From Sporothrix humicola (Eukaryota > Ascomycota > Sordariomycetes > Ophiostomatales > Ophiostomataceae): a stretch of 64,000 nucleotides of DNA. The first letter of the stretch is position 1. The number at the start of each line of letters is the position of its first letter. The translations under genes were made by a program, and so were the position numbers. The stretch lies in NCBI GenBank assembly GCA_021396245.1, contig WNYE01000063.1:1-64000 (forward strand), given 5' to 3'. Below the pieces are notes generated by a model, which made no database searches, was not told the DNA's origin, and was given only the letters and a program-made list of their open reading frames with translations. Shown in pieces: positions 33,046 to 45,139 of the stretch.

Positions 33046-33541
33046 ATGTCTTTACAAAGGGTAATACCCATCACCTTGGCCGTCATCGTCGGCGTTGTCA
33101 ACGGTAGGTATTCTGTTCCTTTCTCGTTCTCGGGGAGGCTCTCCTGTCGAACCGGATATTTCATCCTACTGTTTTTTGTTCAACAATCACCAGGCAACAA
33201 ACTAACAATCAAACCAACATGGTTTTAATTATCAGGCGTATATGTCTTCAAGCCATATCTCGAGGGCCGTGATGATATCAAGAAACTCGACGCTGCGAAT
33301 TCGTAAGTAATATATCTCGGTGTCATATGCTCCTTCCTGGTTTGGATTTTTGGCTTTCTTCTCAATTCCTCGAACGCTCTACTAAGGCGTGGCACGTGTT
33401 TTCTCCAGCAACTCAACCACCAACTCTACACCTACCACAGCCACCTCCACTGTCTTGGAAGCGCTAGAACAACCACAGCAACCAAAATCAGAAGTCCCGC
33501 CAAAAGCGCCAGATACAAAAGAGACTGAAAACAAGCGGTAG
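33046..33541 (+). CDS. Small single-pass membrane protein, Ecm19-like
   Basis: Exons are 33046-33103, 33236-33302 and 33409-33541, with introns of 132 and 106 nt; product 85 aa. The first exon encodes SLQRVIPITLAVIVGVVNG, one hydrophobic helix directly at the N-terminus. Exon 2 gives VYVFKPYLEGRDDIKKLDAANS, and exon 3 a Thr/Ser/Pro/Glu-rich tail ending KETENKR. The N-terminal helix followed by V-Y-x-F-x-P-x-L/F resembles small fungal proteins of the Ecm19 type, reported as mitochondrial in yeast but of unknown function. The assignment is by recollection of family shape, so it is tentative. The three exons keep frame at both junctions, which supports the model. Confidence 0.6.
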
Positions 33542-34491
33542 CCCGAGTGGCATTGAAGAGCTAATCCGAACGAGGTGCCCGCCGGTCATTGCATCCATCA
33601 GATTACTGAGTATCAGGCGACACCAGGCTGACATCTGCTGGTTATGTTCAAGTCGTTGTCGCATTGCAGAATTGGCACTCTCCAGCGGATGGTTTGCGAC
33701 GCACAGCGAGTTACAGCGTATCACAGGCGAGGGTTTCCAGCGCAGTTGCCCGGCTGTCGGGACCAACGGAGCTTCGTGAGCTCTGATTGGCGAATTGGGA
33801 TATGTCCCGCCCACCTGCCTCATGTGCAAAATATTTGTGCGGACAACCAACTAACTCCAAACACCGTGTGGCGATTGAGCAATTGCATCTCCGTGGCGTT
33901 TTCTAAAAATTGGGAGAAATGAGCCAAAAGGTTGTTTGTAGCTACAGTTGCTGTTTGTATATAATTTTATAGAATATTTAACGACCAATTGCCAGTGCTC
34001 TCAGCACCTGCCAAAGTCTGGTGCATTCCCCTCGACAGCCCCTCTGCTTGCCTTAGCCCGCGTGGTGATTGGGTTGTTTGGTGCTTGGGCTTAGTCATCG
34101 ACGGAAATTGTTAGGAGGGGTGGGTAATTGCGAGCGATTTCTTTCGTCCGGTGCAAGCTCCCTCGGTTTTTTGGTGGAGCCCTACAGGTTCTGTCATACG
34201 ATCCCGAACAGCCAGCTAACGGGGCAGGCCACCAAAATCGAATTTCCTCTCTTTCCTCTCTTCCTCTTCCACCCGACAGGCACCACTTCCCTTGCTTCGC
34301 TGCATCGCCAACCCCTAACATCGCCACACGACGACCTGTTCTCATCAATTGAGCTCGCAACTGCTCCAATCCCCCCTCTTCCATCTCCTTACGACCTTTT
34401 TTAATCTCTGCGTCTTTTCAGTGCAGAGCTTTGCCGGAAAAATTTTCGCCTCCTCAAGTTAATCGTCCTCCCTCCCAACACACATCTCACG
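33542..34491. other. Intergenic, upstream of COX5
   Basis: No gene seen. The last 250 bp before 34492 are strongly CT-rich (CTCTTTCCTCTCTTCC and similar), as common before highly expressed fungal genes. An AT-rich patch lies at 33950-33990. Confidence 0.6.
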
Positions 34492-35373
34492 ATGTACCGC
34501 CCCCAGCCGACCACTCTGGTGCGCTGCGCCGCCATCGCCCAGCGCGCCGTTCAGCAGCCGCAGATCGCCTCCGTCGCCCGCCGCGCCGCCTCCACCCACG
34601 CCATCTCGAACCCGACCCTGGCCAACATTGAGAAGCGGTGGGAGGGCCTGCCGCTGCAGGAGCAGGCCGACCTGTGGATGGCTCTGCGCGACCGCATGAA
34701 GGGCAACTGGAAGGAGCTGACGCTCCAGGAGAAGAAGGCCGGTGAGTCAGGTCCCTCCGTTATCTGGACAGAGTCGGATTACGGCCCGTCCATGATATCA
34801 TACCATCCTATATCTTGGCTATTGGAGAACGCGGAACGCGCCTTGCAGCGGGGTCGATATCAATTGGGTATCGAGGTGACACACACGCTGTCCATTGTTA
34901 TCGGCAGCTTCGTGGGATGGCTGTTTTCGACAGATATCGGCTATAACGTTTTACGTTGGCGGGCTCAGTGGCCCTCCGATATCAGCTGCCCATCACATGT
35001 ATTTTGATATGTGTCAACATGTGTCCATATAGGCCGGATACTCCCCCAAACATTGATCAAGAACATATCAGCTGACCCACCTTTCTCACCAACAGCGTAC
35101 TGGATTGCTTTCGGTCCCCACGGTCCCCGCTCTCTGCCGGAGCCTGGTGAGGGCAAGAAGGTTGCTCTGTACACCGCCATCGGTGTCGGTGCTTCCCTGC
35201 TGCTCTTCGCCGCGCTGCGCCTGTTCGCCGGCCCTGCTCCTCACACCATGAACCGCGAGTGGCAGGAGGCTGCCAACGAGCGGCTCATCGAGCAGAAGGC
35301 CGACCCATTTACGGGTATTACCTCCGAGGGCTACAAGGGCAAGGGCCAAATCCAGTCCCCTCCCAAGCAGTAA
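34492..35373 (+). CDS. COX5: Cytochrome c oxidase subunit IV family (fungal Cox5), mitochondrial
   Basis: This nuclear-encoded subunit of respiratory complex IV lies in the inner membrane. Exons are 34492-34741 and 35096-35373; product 175 aa. The presequence (YRPQPTTLVRCAAIAQRAVQQPQIASVARRAASTHA) precedes the matrix domain (NIEKRWEGLPLQEQADLWMALRDRMKGNWKELTLQEKKAAYWIAFGPHGPR). One transmembrane helix follows (VALYTAIGVGASLLLFAALRLFA), then the intermembrane-space tail HTMNREWQEAANE. The splice joins QEKKA to AYWIAFGP, exactly as in the family. The intron is 354 nt, far longer than others here, and its first 266 nt are open in the exon 1 frame. Confidence 0.95.
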
Positions 35374-35840
35374 ACGGCTACGTCTACTGCTGCTACTTGT
35401 TATTACTCTCTCTCTTGTTATTTAAATTATCCTCATATTCCATTTCTTTTGTCCATCGTTTATCGGCGTGATGCAGCTGTGTTGGTCTAGTTGTCTATGT
35501 ATAAATGGGAGGGAAAGGTGAATAGATTGGCACTCCCCGGAAAGACTGGGATGGATAGGGAGCCGACATAAAAGGAAAGAATGAAGAAAAAAACCGCTTT
35601 ACGCCCCAGCACTCTCTGGCCACATGTCCTCTCCGTCCAAACATTGCACCGCAAACCTGAGTGAAGAAGTTGGATCAGCGCGAAAAGATATACATGTAAA
35701 TATAAAATATACTCCAAGACTCAAAACTCCCACTCCTCCTGTCCTTCTGTGTGTAGTAAAATGTCAAACGCTCTTGGATTACAAACAGAAACTATCAATA
35801 ATGGCCTAAATGTGCTATGTACTGGTAGCAGTTGGATATT
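35374..35840. other. Convergent intergenic region, COX5 / MCX1
   Basis: 3' flanks of two converging genes. No ORF, hairpin or RNA gene recognised. Confidence 0.6.
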
Positions 35841-37716
35841 CTATGCGCCGCTCTGTCCGGCCTCCCTCAGCTGCCCAAACGATGTACTGGCCACTGTCTC
35901 GCCGTTGCTATTGAGGCCCTCGTCCTCGTCCCGTATCCGCCGCTCAATCTCGAATCTTCCGTCCTTGCCCCAGTATCCAGGCTTCTCCTTGCCGCGGACA
36001 CATGCCTCGGTGATCAACACGTATGCCATAGGAGCATCAAACATGGGCTCCGCTAGGACACGCTCCATCTCCATCTTCAGGCCACGCGCACCTGTCTCAT
36101 TCTTCTGTGCACGCTCAGCAATAGCATAAAGCGCCCGCTGTGTAAAACGAAGCCGGCTGGGATACGTATCAAAGAGTGATGTGTACTGTTCCACCAGGCT
36201 GTTCCGAGGCTCAGTCAAAATACGATAGAGCTCATCTAGCGACAATGGTGACAGGGCACAAATGTTGTGGACACGGCCTATCAGCTCTGGAATAAATCCA
36301 AACGCCTGCAGGTCCAGCGGACTGGCGAGATCCAAAGGCGTGAATCCAACAGTCGTCGGATCAACAAACGTCGGCTGATGTGGCAGGTGTGAGTACGACT
36401 CCAACGGGAGGACTGCCTTGCTTCCAGACAAGGATGATCCCTTGGTACTCCGGATCTCGGACCCGAATCCCATGGACGGCTTAGCAACACGCCGGATGAC
36501 GTGGTTGTCCAGTCCAACAAAGGCACCAGTAAAGACAAACAGGATGTTACTCGTGTCGATGGTGTATTGGTCCATCTTTCCCGACGGCGGTGTCGTCTGA
36601 GGCGGAGATGTGGAGTTGGGCGACCCATAGGTAGTTGTGATCGGGCTCGCGGAGCGGGACGATGACCGGTTGTCCTTGACACTGACCGTGACTCTTGTTC
36701 CCTCAACCAGCTTCAAAAGAGCCTGCTGCACGCCCTCGCCACCAACATCGCGGCCATGTGTCGTCTCCCTCCGGGCAATCTTGTCAAACTCGTCAAGCAC
36801 GACTATACCGTACTCTGCAGCCTTAGTGTCGTAGTTGGCCTCAATAAGGAGCCGTTCAATGCACGACTCGACGTCCTGGCCAATGTAGCCAGCTTGTGTG
36901 AAGCTGTTACAGTCGCTTATGGTGAAGGGAACATTCAACTTCTTGCTGAGTGTTCTATGGGCAGGATATTAGTGAACAGACTTCTTGTATAAAAAATTGA
37001 GAGGCATCCAAGACATACTCTAAAATATAAGTCTTTCCCACGCCTGTTGGGCCAATGAGTAGGAGGTTGCTCTTGTCGATCTTGACATGTTGAGGTATAG
37101 AAGTATCCTCCTTTGCGTAGAAGTTCTCACTTAGATCTGGGTGATGTTCGGTAAAAGGCACCTCTTCTAAACGGTCCGAAAACTCATCTGCAATTGTAAG
37201 TTAGCGGGCCATTCATACCTATAGGAGCTGCATACATAACATACCATCCACACCCATTTCGTTTTGCTTCTCGTGAAGCTCCCGGTCTCGAGCAAAGCGT
37301 TGCCGTTGAAGCTTCTCGCGCAAGACACGGTCCGAGTCCTCTTGATGGTGCTTCCGGCGAAGTCGTTGGTAGTGGTTGAAAATCGTGGCACATATTGTCT
37401 TCTTCGCTCGGTCTTGGCCAATAACGTAGTCGTCAACTCTCTTCTTGAGGTCGCGCGGATAGAACTGTGGCACGCCGAACTTGGCCTTGTTGAACATGGG
37501 CCCACGGCCATTGTCTTCTGTCGGGTCGTAGCTACTAGAGAAGCCCGAGTTGAACTCCCCTGACCGCCCGTTCGCCGACAGCAATACCCGTGTGGTCGAG
37601 AGTCGTCTGTGTTGTGTGACGAGAAGGAGGGATTGAGAGGGCAAGGTTGACGATCCCGACTTTGTGAGCGGAACTCCAAGTAACGCCGCAGACCGCGGTT
37701 TCGCAACTACCGACAT
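35841..37716 (-). CDS. MCX1: Mitochondrial ClpX-type AAA+ unfoldase Mcx1
   Basis: A matrix AAA+ unfoldase related to bacterial ClpX. In yeast Mcx1 works without ClpP; whether this fungus has ClpP cannot be seen here. Minus-strand exons are 37716-37245, 37187-37019 and 36954-35841, with introns of 57 and 64 nt; product 584 aa. Start 37716 gives a basic, Ser/Leu-rich presequence (MSVVAKPRSAALLGV...HRRLSTTRVLL). The ClpX-type entry LKKRVDDYVIGQDRAKKTICATIFNHY is followed by Walker A GPTGVGKT (203-210), pore-side SFTQAGYIGQDVES and Walker B VVLDEFDK (265-272). Insertions rich in Ser/Pro (SSSRSASPITTTYG...) occur after VEGTRVTV. The bacterial N-terminal four-Cys zinc domain is absent, as in other mitochondrial fungal forms. 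Confidence 0.93.
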
Positions 37717-39147
37717 TGTGCAATTATTGCTTGCTGAGCATGCTCCGGGGATGCGTATTGTCTGTTTCGTTCGAGGAGGCTTTGGCAAACAGCCACCGAT
37801 GGGTCGAACTTTGAAAATAAAGAGGTCAGATTGTGTCGTCGACAATCGTCTAATCGACTCACACCGACGGCTTACGTCGGAATAAGTCCGCCGGAGCGAG
37901 ATCGGCACTCCGCGAAGCTGAGGTTCTTATCGTGCGTAAAGCGTCGAGGCAGGTTGTTGTCGCTTGCAAATTGATGCAGTGGTGAGGGGATCGCGTACTC
38001 TAATCGTTGATAAAAGAAAAGGAGGTTGCAGTTTGTTGTTGAATCAAAATGTCCACCTCGTCCTACCGCATCCGAGTGAGGCGTTGTTACTCCTGGTTGG
38101 TTCCTTCCCCAGGATAGACGATAATACACGCGGGGGGAGGATAAGGACAAAGAGTGCCCTGATTGCGTTATCGCGGTGGCCTGACCGGACAGCTTGAGCT
38201 GTGAGATAGGGGGAGTCACGCTAAGATATCATCTCATAGGGCAGAAGGTGACTCGATGGTCCACCGAAACGTGCCTCGACCGTTGCTAAACTGCTACTAA
38301 CACGCTAGGGCCGTGTCACCCAGGCGGAACAGCTGGGGAAAGAGCTACGGATGCTTTTGCCACTGTCACCAATGCATACTCTCGTCCGATTCCCAGGACG
38401 GGGTAACAGCAACATGGCTTTCGCAGTGAGTCTTATGTAAGTCATGAACCAGAAGCAAGAATGCTGGCATCCAAATCGGGTTCCAACAGCACAATCTGCA
38501 AATTACGGAGAATTGCTCGTTCGAAGCTCTTCAGGGGCGAAATGAAGAGCCTGTTCGTATCTGATTTATGCTAGGGTTACATGCAGTGTGCCAGCTCGCA
38601 GATACAGCGGGCCTTTAGCGATTGGCTAGCTGCACGCCCGCTAAGAAATTCCTGCGAGAAATTCGCCACGACGTCATCAATATGTTGAAATAGACGGGCA
38701 GGTAGCATGTTAAGGAAAGACAAAAGTGTTGAGACCAAAAGGCAGGCACAGACGAACCAAAATAGAACTGAACAATTCCCAGAAACAGAAAGAACTGTTG
38801 AAAACTCTTCGTCTTCAAAAGGTGTCTCACAACTGTGAATTCATGAGACCATTTCAATTCCAGTCGCTCATCTCTTGTCTTGCACCTGTTCGCAGCTATT
38901 CACCCAATCCGGAGTGTTCCCCTCGCAACGAGCTTTCGCCCGCGCTGCAAGGTCCAATCCAGCTTCTTATCGCCCCATAATAATACAATAAATACTGGTC
39001 TAGACGACAGAGCTTGCAACTTCCCCTCAACGCCTGCAGCTCGCCTCCCTCTGGTTTCCTTTATATCTCTCTCCTTCTCCTTTTCTTTGAGTTTGTCTTT
39101 TTCGCAGAGACAAGACCCAGCCCAATTGACACGCACGACGACACAAT
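37717..39147. promoter_or_regulatory. Divergent intergenic region, MCX1 / branching enzyme
   Basis: 1.4 kb between divergent starts. A strong CT-rich stretch (39040-39110) precedes the branching-enzyme start. No convincing ORF: candidates such as the one at 37872-38219 have no family resemblance. Confidence 0.5.
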
Positions 39148-41926
39148 ATGCCTGCAGTCGAGACCCAACCCGCAACGAAGACCGTCGAGGAGCTTCCCCA
39201 GGATGGCACTGGTGAGTGCCCCACTCTCTGATCTGATCTCGAGCTTCTAGACCTCTAGGCCAATACAGAGAAGCATGCAGAAGTGAATGGCCTTAGACTG
39301 ACAGTTTGCCCTCCAGGTGTCACCGTGATCGATCCGTGGTTGTCACCGTTCAAAGATGCTCTGAAGAGACGTTTTGCGAAGTCGAAGGAATGGATCGAGA
39401 AGATTAACGCTACGGAGGGCGGCCTCGACAAGTTCTCCAAGGTGAGGCGAGCTTTCTAAGCAGAGCATGAACGGGCAGCCGTGCTGTGGATAGATACTGA
39501 CAATATTGTCTCCTAGGGTGCCGAAATCTTTGGTCTAAACGTCGACAAGGACAGCAACATAACATACCGCGAATGGGCGCCGAATGCAACTCAGGCCTCC
39601 CTCATCGGCGAGTTCAGTAAGTTTAGACGATAGCAGATTTTGAATATGCGCCCACGACATAGGCAACACGGCTAACAGAGACAAGACAACTGGAACGCCG
39701 ACTCCCACCCCATGACGAAGAACGACTTCGGTGTGTTTGAAATCAAACTGCCAGCCAAGAACGGCGAGTCGCAGATTCCGCATAACTCCAAGATTAAGGT
39801 ATACCTCCTGAACCCCAGAAAAAAACTCAAAATATACCTGTTTCCTAACAACAATGTGTGTTGCTTATAGATCTCCCTCCTCCTCCCAAGCGGAGAGCGC
39901 GTCGATCGCCTGCCGGCATGGATCAAATACGTCACACAGGACCTGTCCGTGTCGCCCGCCTACGATGCCCGTTTCTGGAACCCGCCCGCCTCAGAGCGGT
40001 ATGTCGCCAAGAACCCCCGGCCGAAGAAGCCCCAGAGCGCACGAGTATACGAAGCACACGTCGGCATTTCCTCCCCCGACCAGCGGGTGGCAACCTACAA
40101 AGAGTTTACTCAGAACATGCTGCCCCGGATCAAGTCACTGGGATACAATGTGATCCAGCTGATGGCCGTCATGGAGCACGCATACTACGCAAGCTTTGGC
40201 TACCAAATCAACAACTTCTTTGCGGCGAGCAGCCGCTATGGTCCGCCAGAGGACCTCAAGGAGCTCATTGACACAGCCCACGGTATGGGCATTGTTGTCC
40301 TCTTGGACGTCGTCCATAGCCATGCTTCCAAGAACGTCCTCGATGGCATCAACGAGTTCGATGGAACAGATCACCAGTACTTCCACGAGGGCGCCAAGGG
40401 TCGTCACGAGCTGTGGGACAGCAGGCTGTTTAACTATGGTCATCATGAAGTGCTCAGATTCCTTCTGAGCAACCTGCGGTTCTGGATGGATGAGTATGGC
40501 TTTGACGGCTTCCGCTTCGACGGTGTCACCAGCATGCTCTATCTCCACCACGGCATTGGAACGTAAGCGGCCTTTTCCTTGATGTGTTGTGGGCATTCGT
40601 GCTCCTGTGTATGTCACCATCTCTAACTCAAAGCAGGGGTTTCTCTGGTGGTTACCATGAGTATTTTGGTGCTGATGTCGACGAGGAGGCAGTTGCCTAT
40701 CTCATGATCGCAAACGACATGCTGCACCAGCTCTACCCCGAGTGCGTCACGATTGCTGAGGATGTTTCAGGCATGCCAGCATTGTGTGTTCCCATGGCTC
40801 TTGGTGGTGTCGGTTTTGATTACCGGCTGGCCATGGCCATCCCTGACATGTGGATCAAGATTCTCAAGGAGAAGAAGGACGAGGACTGGGACATGTCCAG
40901 CATCTGCTGGACACTGACCAACAGACGCCATGGCGAGAAGACCATTGCGTACTGCGAGAGCCACGATCAAGCGTAAGTGCAAAGAAGGTCCCAGACAAGG
41001 TGATCCAAAGGTTTAAGTGACGACTAACAACGTGTTCAGCTTGGTGGGTGACAAAACGCTCATGATGCATCTTTGCGATGCTGAGATGTACACCAACATG
41101 TCCATTCTGTCACCATTGACGCCTGTCATTGACCGTGGCATGGCCCTACACAAGATGATTCGGCTCTTGACCCACGGTCTTGGTGGCGAGGGCTACCTCA
41201 ACTTCGAGGGCAACGAGTTTGGCCATCCCGAGTGGCTTGACTTCCCTCGCGAGGGCAACAACAACTCGTTCTGGTATGCCAGACGGCAGTTGAACCTGAC
41301 CGAAGACCACCTGTTGAGGTATCAGTTCCTCAACAATTTCGACAGTGCCATGAACAAGCTTGAGGCCAAGTATGGCTGGCTACACGATGCCCAAGCCTAC
41401 ATCTCGCTCAAGAATGATTCTGATAAGGTCATTGTTTTCGAGAGAGCCGGTCTTCTCTTCATTTTCAACTTCCATCCGTCCTCGTCTTATAGCGATTACC
41501 GCGTGGGCGTCGAGCAAGCCGGCACTTACAAGGTTGTGCTGAGCACTGACGACGAGCAATTTGGCGGCCACAAGCGGGTGGACCACGAGACAAGATTCTT
41601 CACAACACCGTACGTATTGTCATCTTCATTTTGTCGCTGAAAATCGGAGAGCAGTAAGATTGGAGGGAGCTCTCAGAGCTGTCTAGCTCAAAATCCCCAA
41701 ACACGAGTTGCTAACATGAGCACAGCATGAAATGGAATGAGCGGAGCAACTGGACGCACGTCTACGCCCCGAGCCGAACAGCTATTGTAAGTGTCAAATA
41801 ACTCAGTTTTTCCCAGCAACCGCAGCCGCGTCCCCTTGAGAGATCCTGCTCGGCATTATCGCGTCTCCACTACTAATACCAATTTTTTCTCGTCCTCAGG
41901 TCCTTGCCCTGGAGTCGACAACTTAG
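39148..41926 (+). CDS. GLC3: 1,4-alpha-glucan (glycogen) branching enzyme
   Basis: A GH13 enzyme that makes alpha-1,6 branches in glycogen in the cytosol. Nine exons: 39148-39211, 39317-39441, 39517-39616, 39686-39798, 39871-40562, 40637-40972, 41040-41609, 41726-41786 and 41900-41926; product 695 aa, the family's usual length. Every junction keeps frame. The N-terminus carries a CBM48-like domain (ITYREWAPNATQASLIGEFNNWNADSHPM). Catalytic-domain landmarks are DVVHSH, FDGFRFDGVTSM (nucleophile Asp351), AEDVSG (acid/base Glu406) and ESHDQA near residue 475. The last coding exon is only 27 nt (VLALESTT). The fourth acceptor was chosen as ACAAG|ACAACTGG because only this gives the conserved GEFNNW. 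Confidence 0.95.
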
Positions 41927-43012
41927 CTTGCAAGGAGGATCAATGGATGTCATGTCTAGTCTTGGTTTTTTTGAGCTTCGAATAATTTGAATAATTATGG
42001 GGAACAGCAAATTATATGGCAATAATTGATCGCAGAAGAGCGTTTTATGGACAGGTAGCTAGTAAGGGAAAACTTTACGGTATGCAAACAAATACGAGCA
42101 TTTTGATTTTGGTATTTTGGGTATTTCGTACAAAGCAGTGTGATCCAGGATGACGAGCTTCTGGTGGGCGTCTCTGGGGCACTATTTTTCACATATCCGT
42201 CAAAAAATTGCGTACCTGTATCCAGGGGTTTTTTTGGTGGCCAGGCACGAGGCTAGAAAAAAAAATCGTCGATTTGACGTTGGCGTTGACGGTACCTGAA
42301 TCAGCGGACAGCTGCGCAGATTATCGGGCAGGCGCGATCGAAATGGTCTGTAGAATGGGGCAGTCGCGTTCCGGGAATTCCACGTGACTAAAAAGCCTCT
42401 CGAAAGCCTCTCGGAACGCCAATTTCCAGTATCCCGGTGTCACGTGTGTGGCCCATTTGTGTTGTTACAGAAAAACGCCAGAGCATAACAAGAACAGACT
42501 CGGGCCAGAGAGGAGACGAAACAGCGTGGAAGAGGAGACAGAAAGAGGAGACAACTGACAGGAAATGCAGAAAAGCAAGCAAAAAAGAGGGGACGGACAA
42601 GACGAGAAGACGAAAAAGACTCTCATGGGCTGCTCCTTTTTTTTTCTGGTGAGTGCTGGAGTGGGTTCGCCATAGTGGGGCGTTCGGTTATTGAAAGGCG
42701 CGGGATCCCTCGGGAGGAAGGAGAAATGCAGAGAGAAAAGAGGGAAAAGAGGGAAAATAGCGAGGAGAGGCAGGAGCGTTGCTGGCGTTTCTGGCGGCCC
42801 CTGCTCTCCTCGCTCTCATACGGGCCTCAAGTTGGTGCCTCAGGCCGCCGTTATTTCCGCCCCAGGCAGAAAAACCAAAACAACCGCAGTACACTAGGAG
42901 CTCCCGTTTTGCTTCGCATTTTTTTTCCCGACCTCCTCCGCAACCTTTCTCTTCCTTCACCCTTTCACCTCCCCAAACACATCTTTGCGAAGCGTTCTGT
43001 ACCATCGCCAGG
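41927..43012. promoter_or_regulatory. Upstream region of ATP2
   Basis: 3' flank of the branching-enzyme gene, then the ATP2 promoter. Two CACGTG cores lie 60 bp apart (42381-42386 and 42441-42446). Between 42470 and 42790 the plus strand is purine-rich; 42900-42980 is CT-rich just before the start. No gene seen. Confidence 0.5.
42381..42446. promoter_or_regulatory. Pair of CACGTG E-box cores
   Basis: CACGTGAC at 42381-42388 and TCACGTG at 42440-42446, about 570-630 bp before the ATP2 start. CACGTG is the core bound by Cbf1-type bHLH factors; binding here is inferred only. Confidence 0.35.
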
Positions 43013-45139
43013 ATGTTCAAGAGGTGAGTGCTCGACGACGCAAGCCATTGGCTTCATAGCTATGCAACGATGCAATTGAATTGACCGCTGACCGTCTGTT
43101 CTCCTTTTTTTCCCCTCTTTCCAGCGCCAACTTCGCCCGAGCGGCTCGAGTAGCCCGTTCGTCTCTCGCGACGCCTCGCACCGTCCGCCCGAACTTCATC
43201 ACCCCTTCCCTCCTGCACGGCAGCCGGTACGCCAGCTCCGCCAGTGTCGGTGATGGCAAGATTCACCAGGTAGGTTTCGAGTCTGCAGTCGTCGGCTCCG
43301 TTTTCCGGACGCCAATTGGTTTTGTTTCGGCCTCGTTGCTAACCGTAAATCCCTCAGGTCATTGGTGCCGTCGTCGATGGTAAGAATCCAGCCGAAAAAA
43401 AACTTTTCCATCGCCATCGAGAGCCCTTTCGCAGCCATCCGCACTTTGTACTCGACGCCATTGAGCGATTTTATCGCATCGCCGTCTTTTCTCGTCGCCG
43501 GACGCCGGAAATCCCCGAAAGAAAACAGCCTCGATGGACCGGACATGAATGGACACGGCCCACGATGTCCTTTTTGATCAATTGCTGACCTCGTCTTTCT
43601 TTTTTTACAGTCAAGTTCGACACCGAGAAGCTGCCCGCCATTCTGAACGCCCTGGAGACCCAGAACAATGGCCAGAAGCTGGTCCTTGAGGTCGCCGTAT
43701 GTTTGACCCCTGTTTCCAAAAACAGATATTTCCAAATATCAAACACGATTTAAATGGCTACAAATAGAACAACAAATACTAACCTCTTCTGCAGCAACAT
43801 CTGGGTGAGCACACCGTCCGCTGTATTTCCATGGACGGTACTGAGGGTCTCGTCCGTGGTGCCAAGGCCACTGACACTGGCAACCCCATCACTATCCCCG
43901 TCGGTCCCGCCACGCTCGGTCGCATCATGAACGTCACTGGTGACCCGATTGACGAGCGCGGTCCCATCAAGACCGACAAGTTCCGTCCCATCCACGCCGA
44001 GGCCCCCGAGTTCGTCGACCAGTCGACCACTGCCGAGGTTCTCGTTACCGGTATCAAGGTCGTCGATCTGCTTGCCCCCTATGCCCGTGGTGGTAAGATT
44101 GGTCTGTTCGGTGGTGCCGGTGTCGGCAAGACCGTGTTCATCCAGGAGCTTATCAACAACATCGCCAAGGCCCACGGTGGTTACTCTGTCTTCACCGGTG
44201 TCGGTGAGCGTACCCGTGAGGGTAATGATCTGTACCACGAAATGCAGGAGACCTCCGTCATTCAGCTTGATGGCGAGTCCAAGGTCGCCCTGGTGTTCGG
44301 TCAGATGAACGAGCCCCCTGGTGCCCGTGCCCGTGTCGCCCTGACTGGTCTGACCGTCGCTGAGTACTTCCGTGACGAGGAGGGTCAGGATGGTGAGTTT
44401 TCTCTTCCTTCGAAAAAAAATACAAAAACACACCACTAACAAGACAGTGCTGCTCTTCATTGACAACATTTTCCGCTTCACCCAGGCCGGTTCCGAGGTG
44501 TCTGCCCTTCTGGGTCGTATTCCCTCCGCTGTCGGTTACCAGCCCACGCTCGCCGTGGACATGGGTCTGATGCAGGAGCGTATTACCACCACCCGCAAGG
44601 GTTCGATTACTTCCGTCCAGGCCGTGTACGTGCCCGCTGACGATTTGACTGATCCCGCCCCCGCCACCACCTTCGCCCATCTGGACGCCACCACTGTGTT
44701 GTCCCGTGGTATCTCTGAGCTGGGTATCTACCCCGCTGTCGACCCTCTCGACTCCAAGTCGCGTATGCTTGACCCCCGTATTGTCGGTGACGACCACTAC
44801 GAGACCGCCACTCGCGTCCAGCAGATCCTCCAGGAGTACAAGTCGCTGCAGGACATCATCGCCATTCTGGGTATGGACGAGTTGTCTGAGGCCGACAAGC
44901 TCACTGTCGAGCGTGCCCGTAAGATCCAGCGTTTCCTGAGCCAGCCTTTCACTGTCGCCCAGGTCTTCACTGGTATCGAGGGCCAGCTGGTCGACCTGAA
45001 GGACACCATCGCTTCGTTCAAGGCTATCCTGAGCGGTGAGGGTGACAGCCTTCCCGAGGGTGCTTTCTACATGGTTGGCAACTTCGCTTCGGCCCAGGCC
45101 AAGGGTGAGAAGATCCTGGCTGAGCTTGAGCAGAACTAA
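43013..45139 (+). CDS. ATP2: F1 ATP synthase subunit beta, mitochondrial
   Basis: The catalytic beta subunit of mitochondrial F1Fo-ATP synthase. Six exons: 43013-43023, 43125-43269, 43358-43379, 43611-43696, 43795-44392 and 44448-45139; product 517 aa. Exon 1 is just 11 nt (ATG TTC AAG AG) and exon 3 only 22 nt. The presequence FKSANFARAARVARSSLATPRTVRP is followed by HGSRYASSASVGDGKIHQVIGAVVDVKF. The P-loop GGAGVGKT is at 194-201, and the signature PAVDPLDSKSR is intact. All introns are GT-AG and keep frame. Codon use is strongly C-ending, as expected for a highly expressed gene. Confidence 0.97.

Noticed and set aside
43750..44481. 243-codon antisense frame opposite ATP2
   Set aside because: Thr/Gly/Leu/Asp-rich mirror of the highly biased ATP2 exon.
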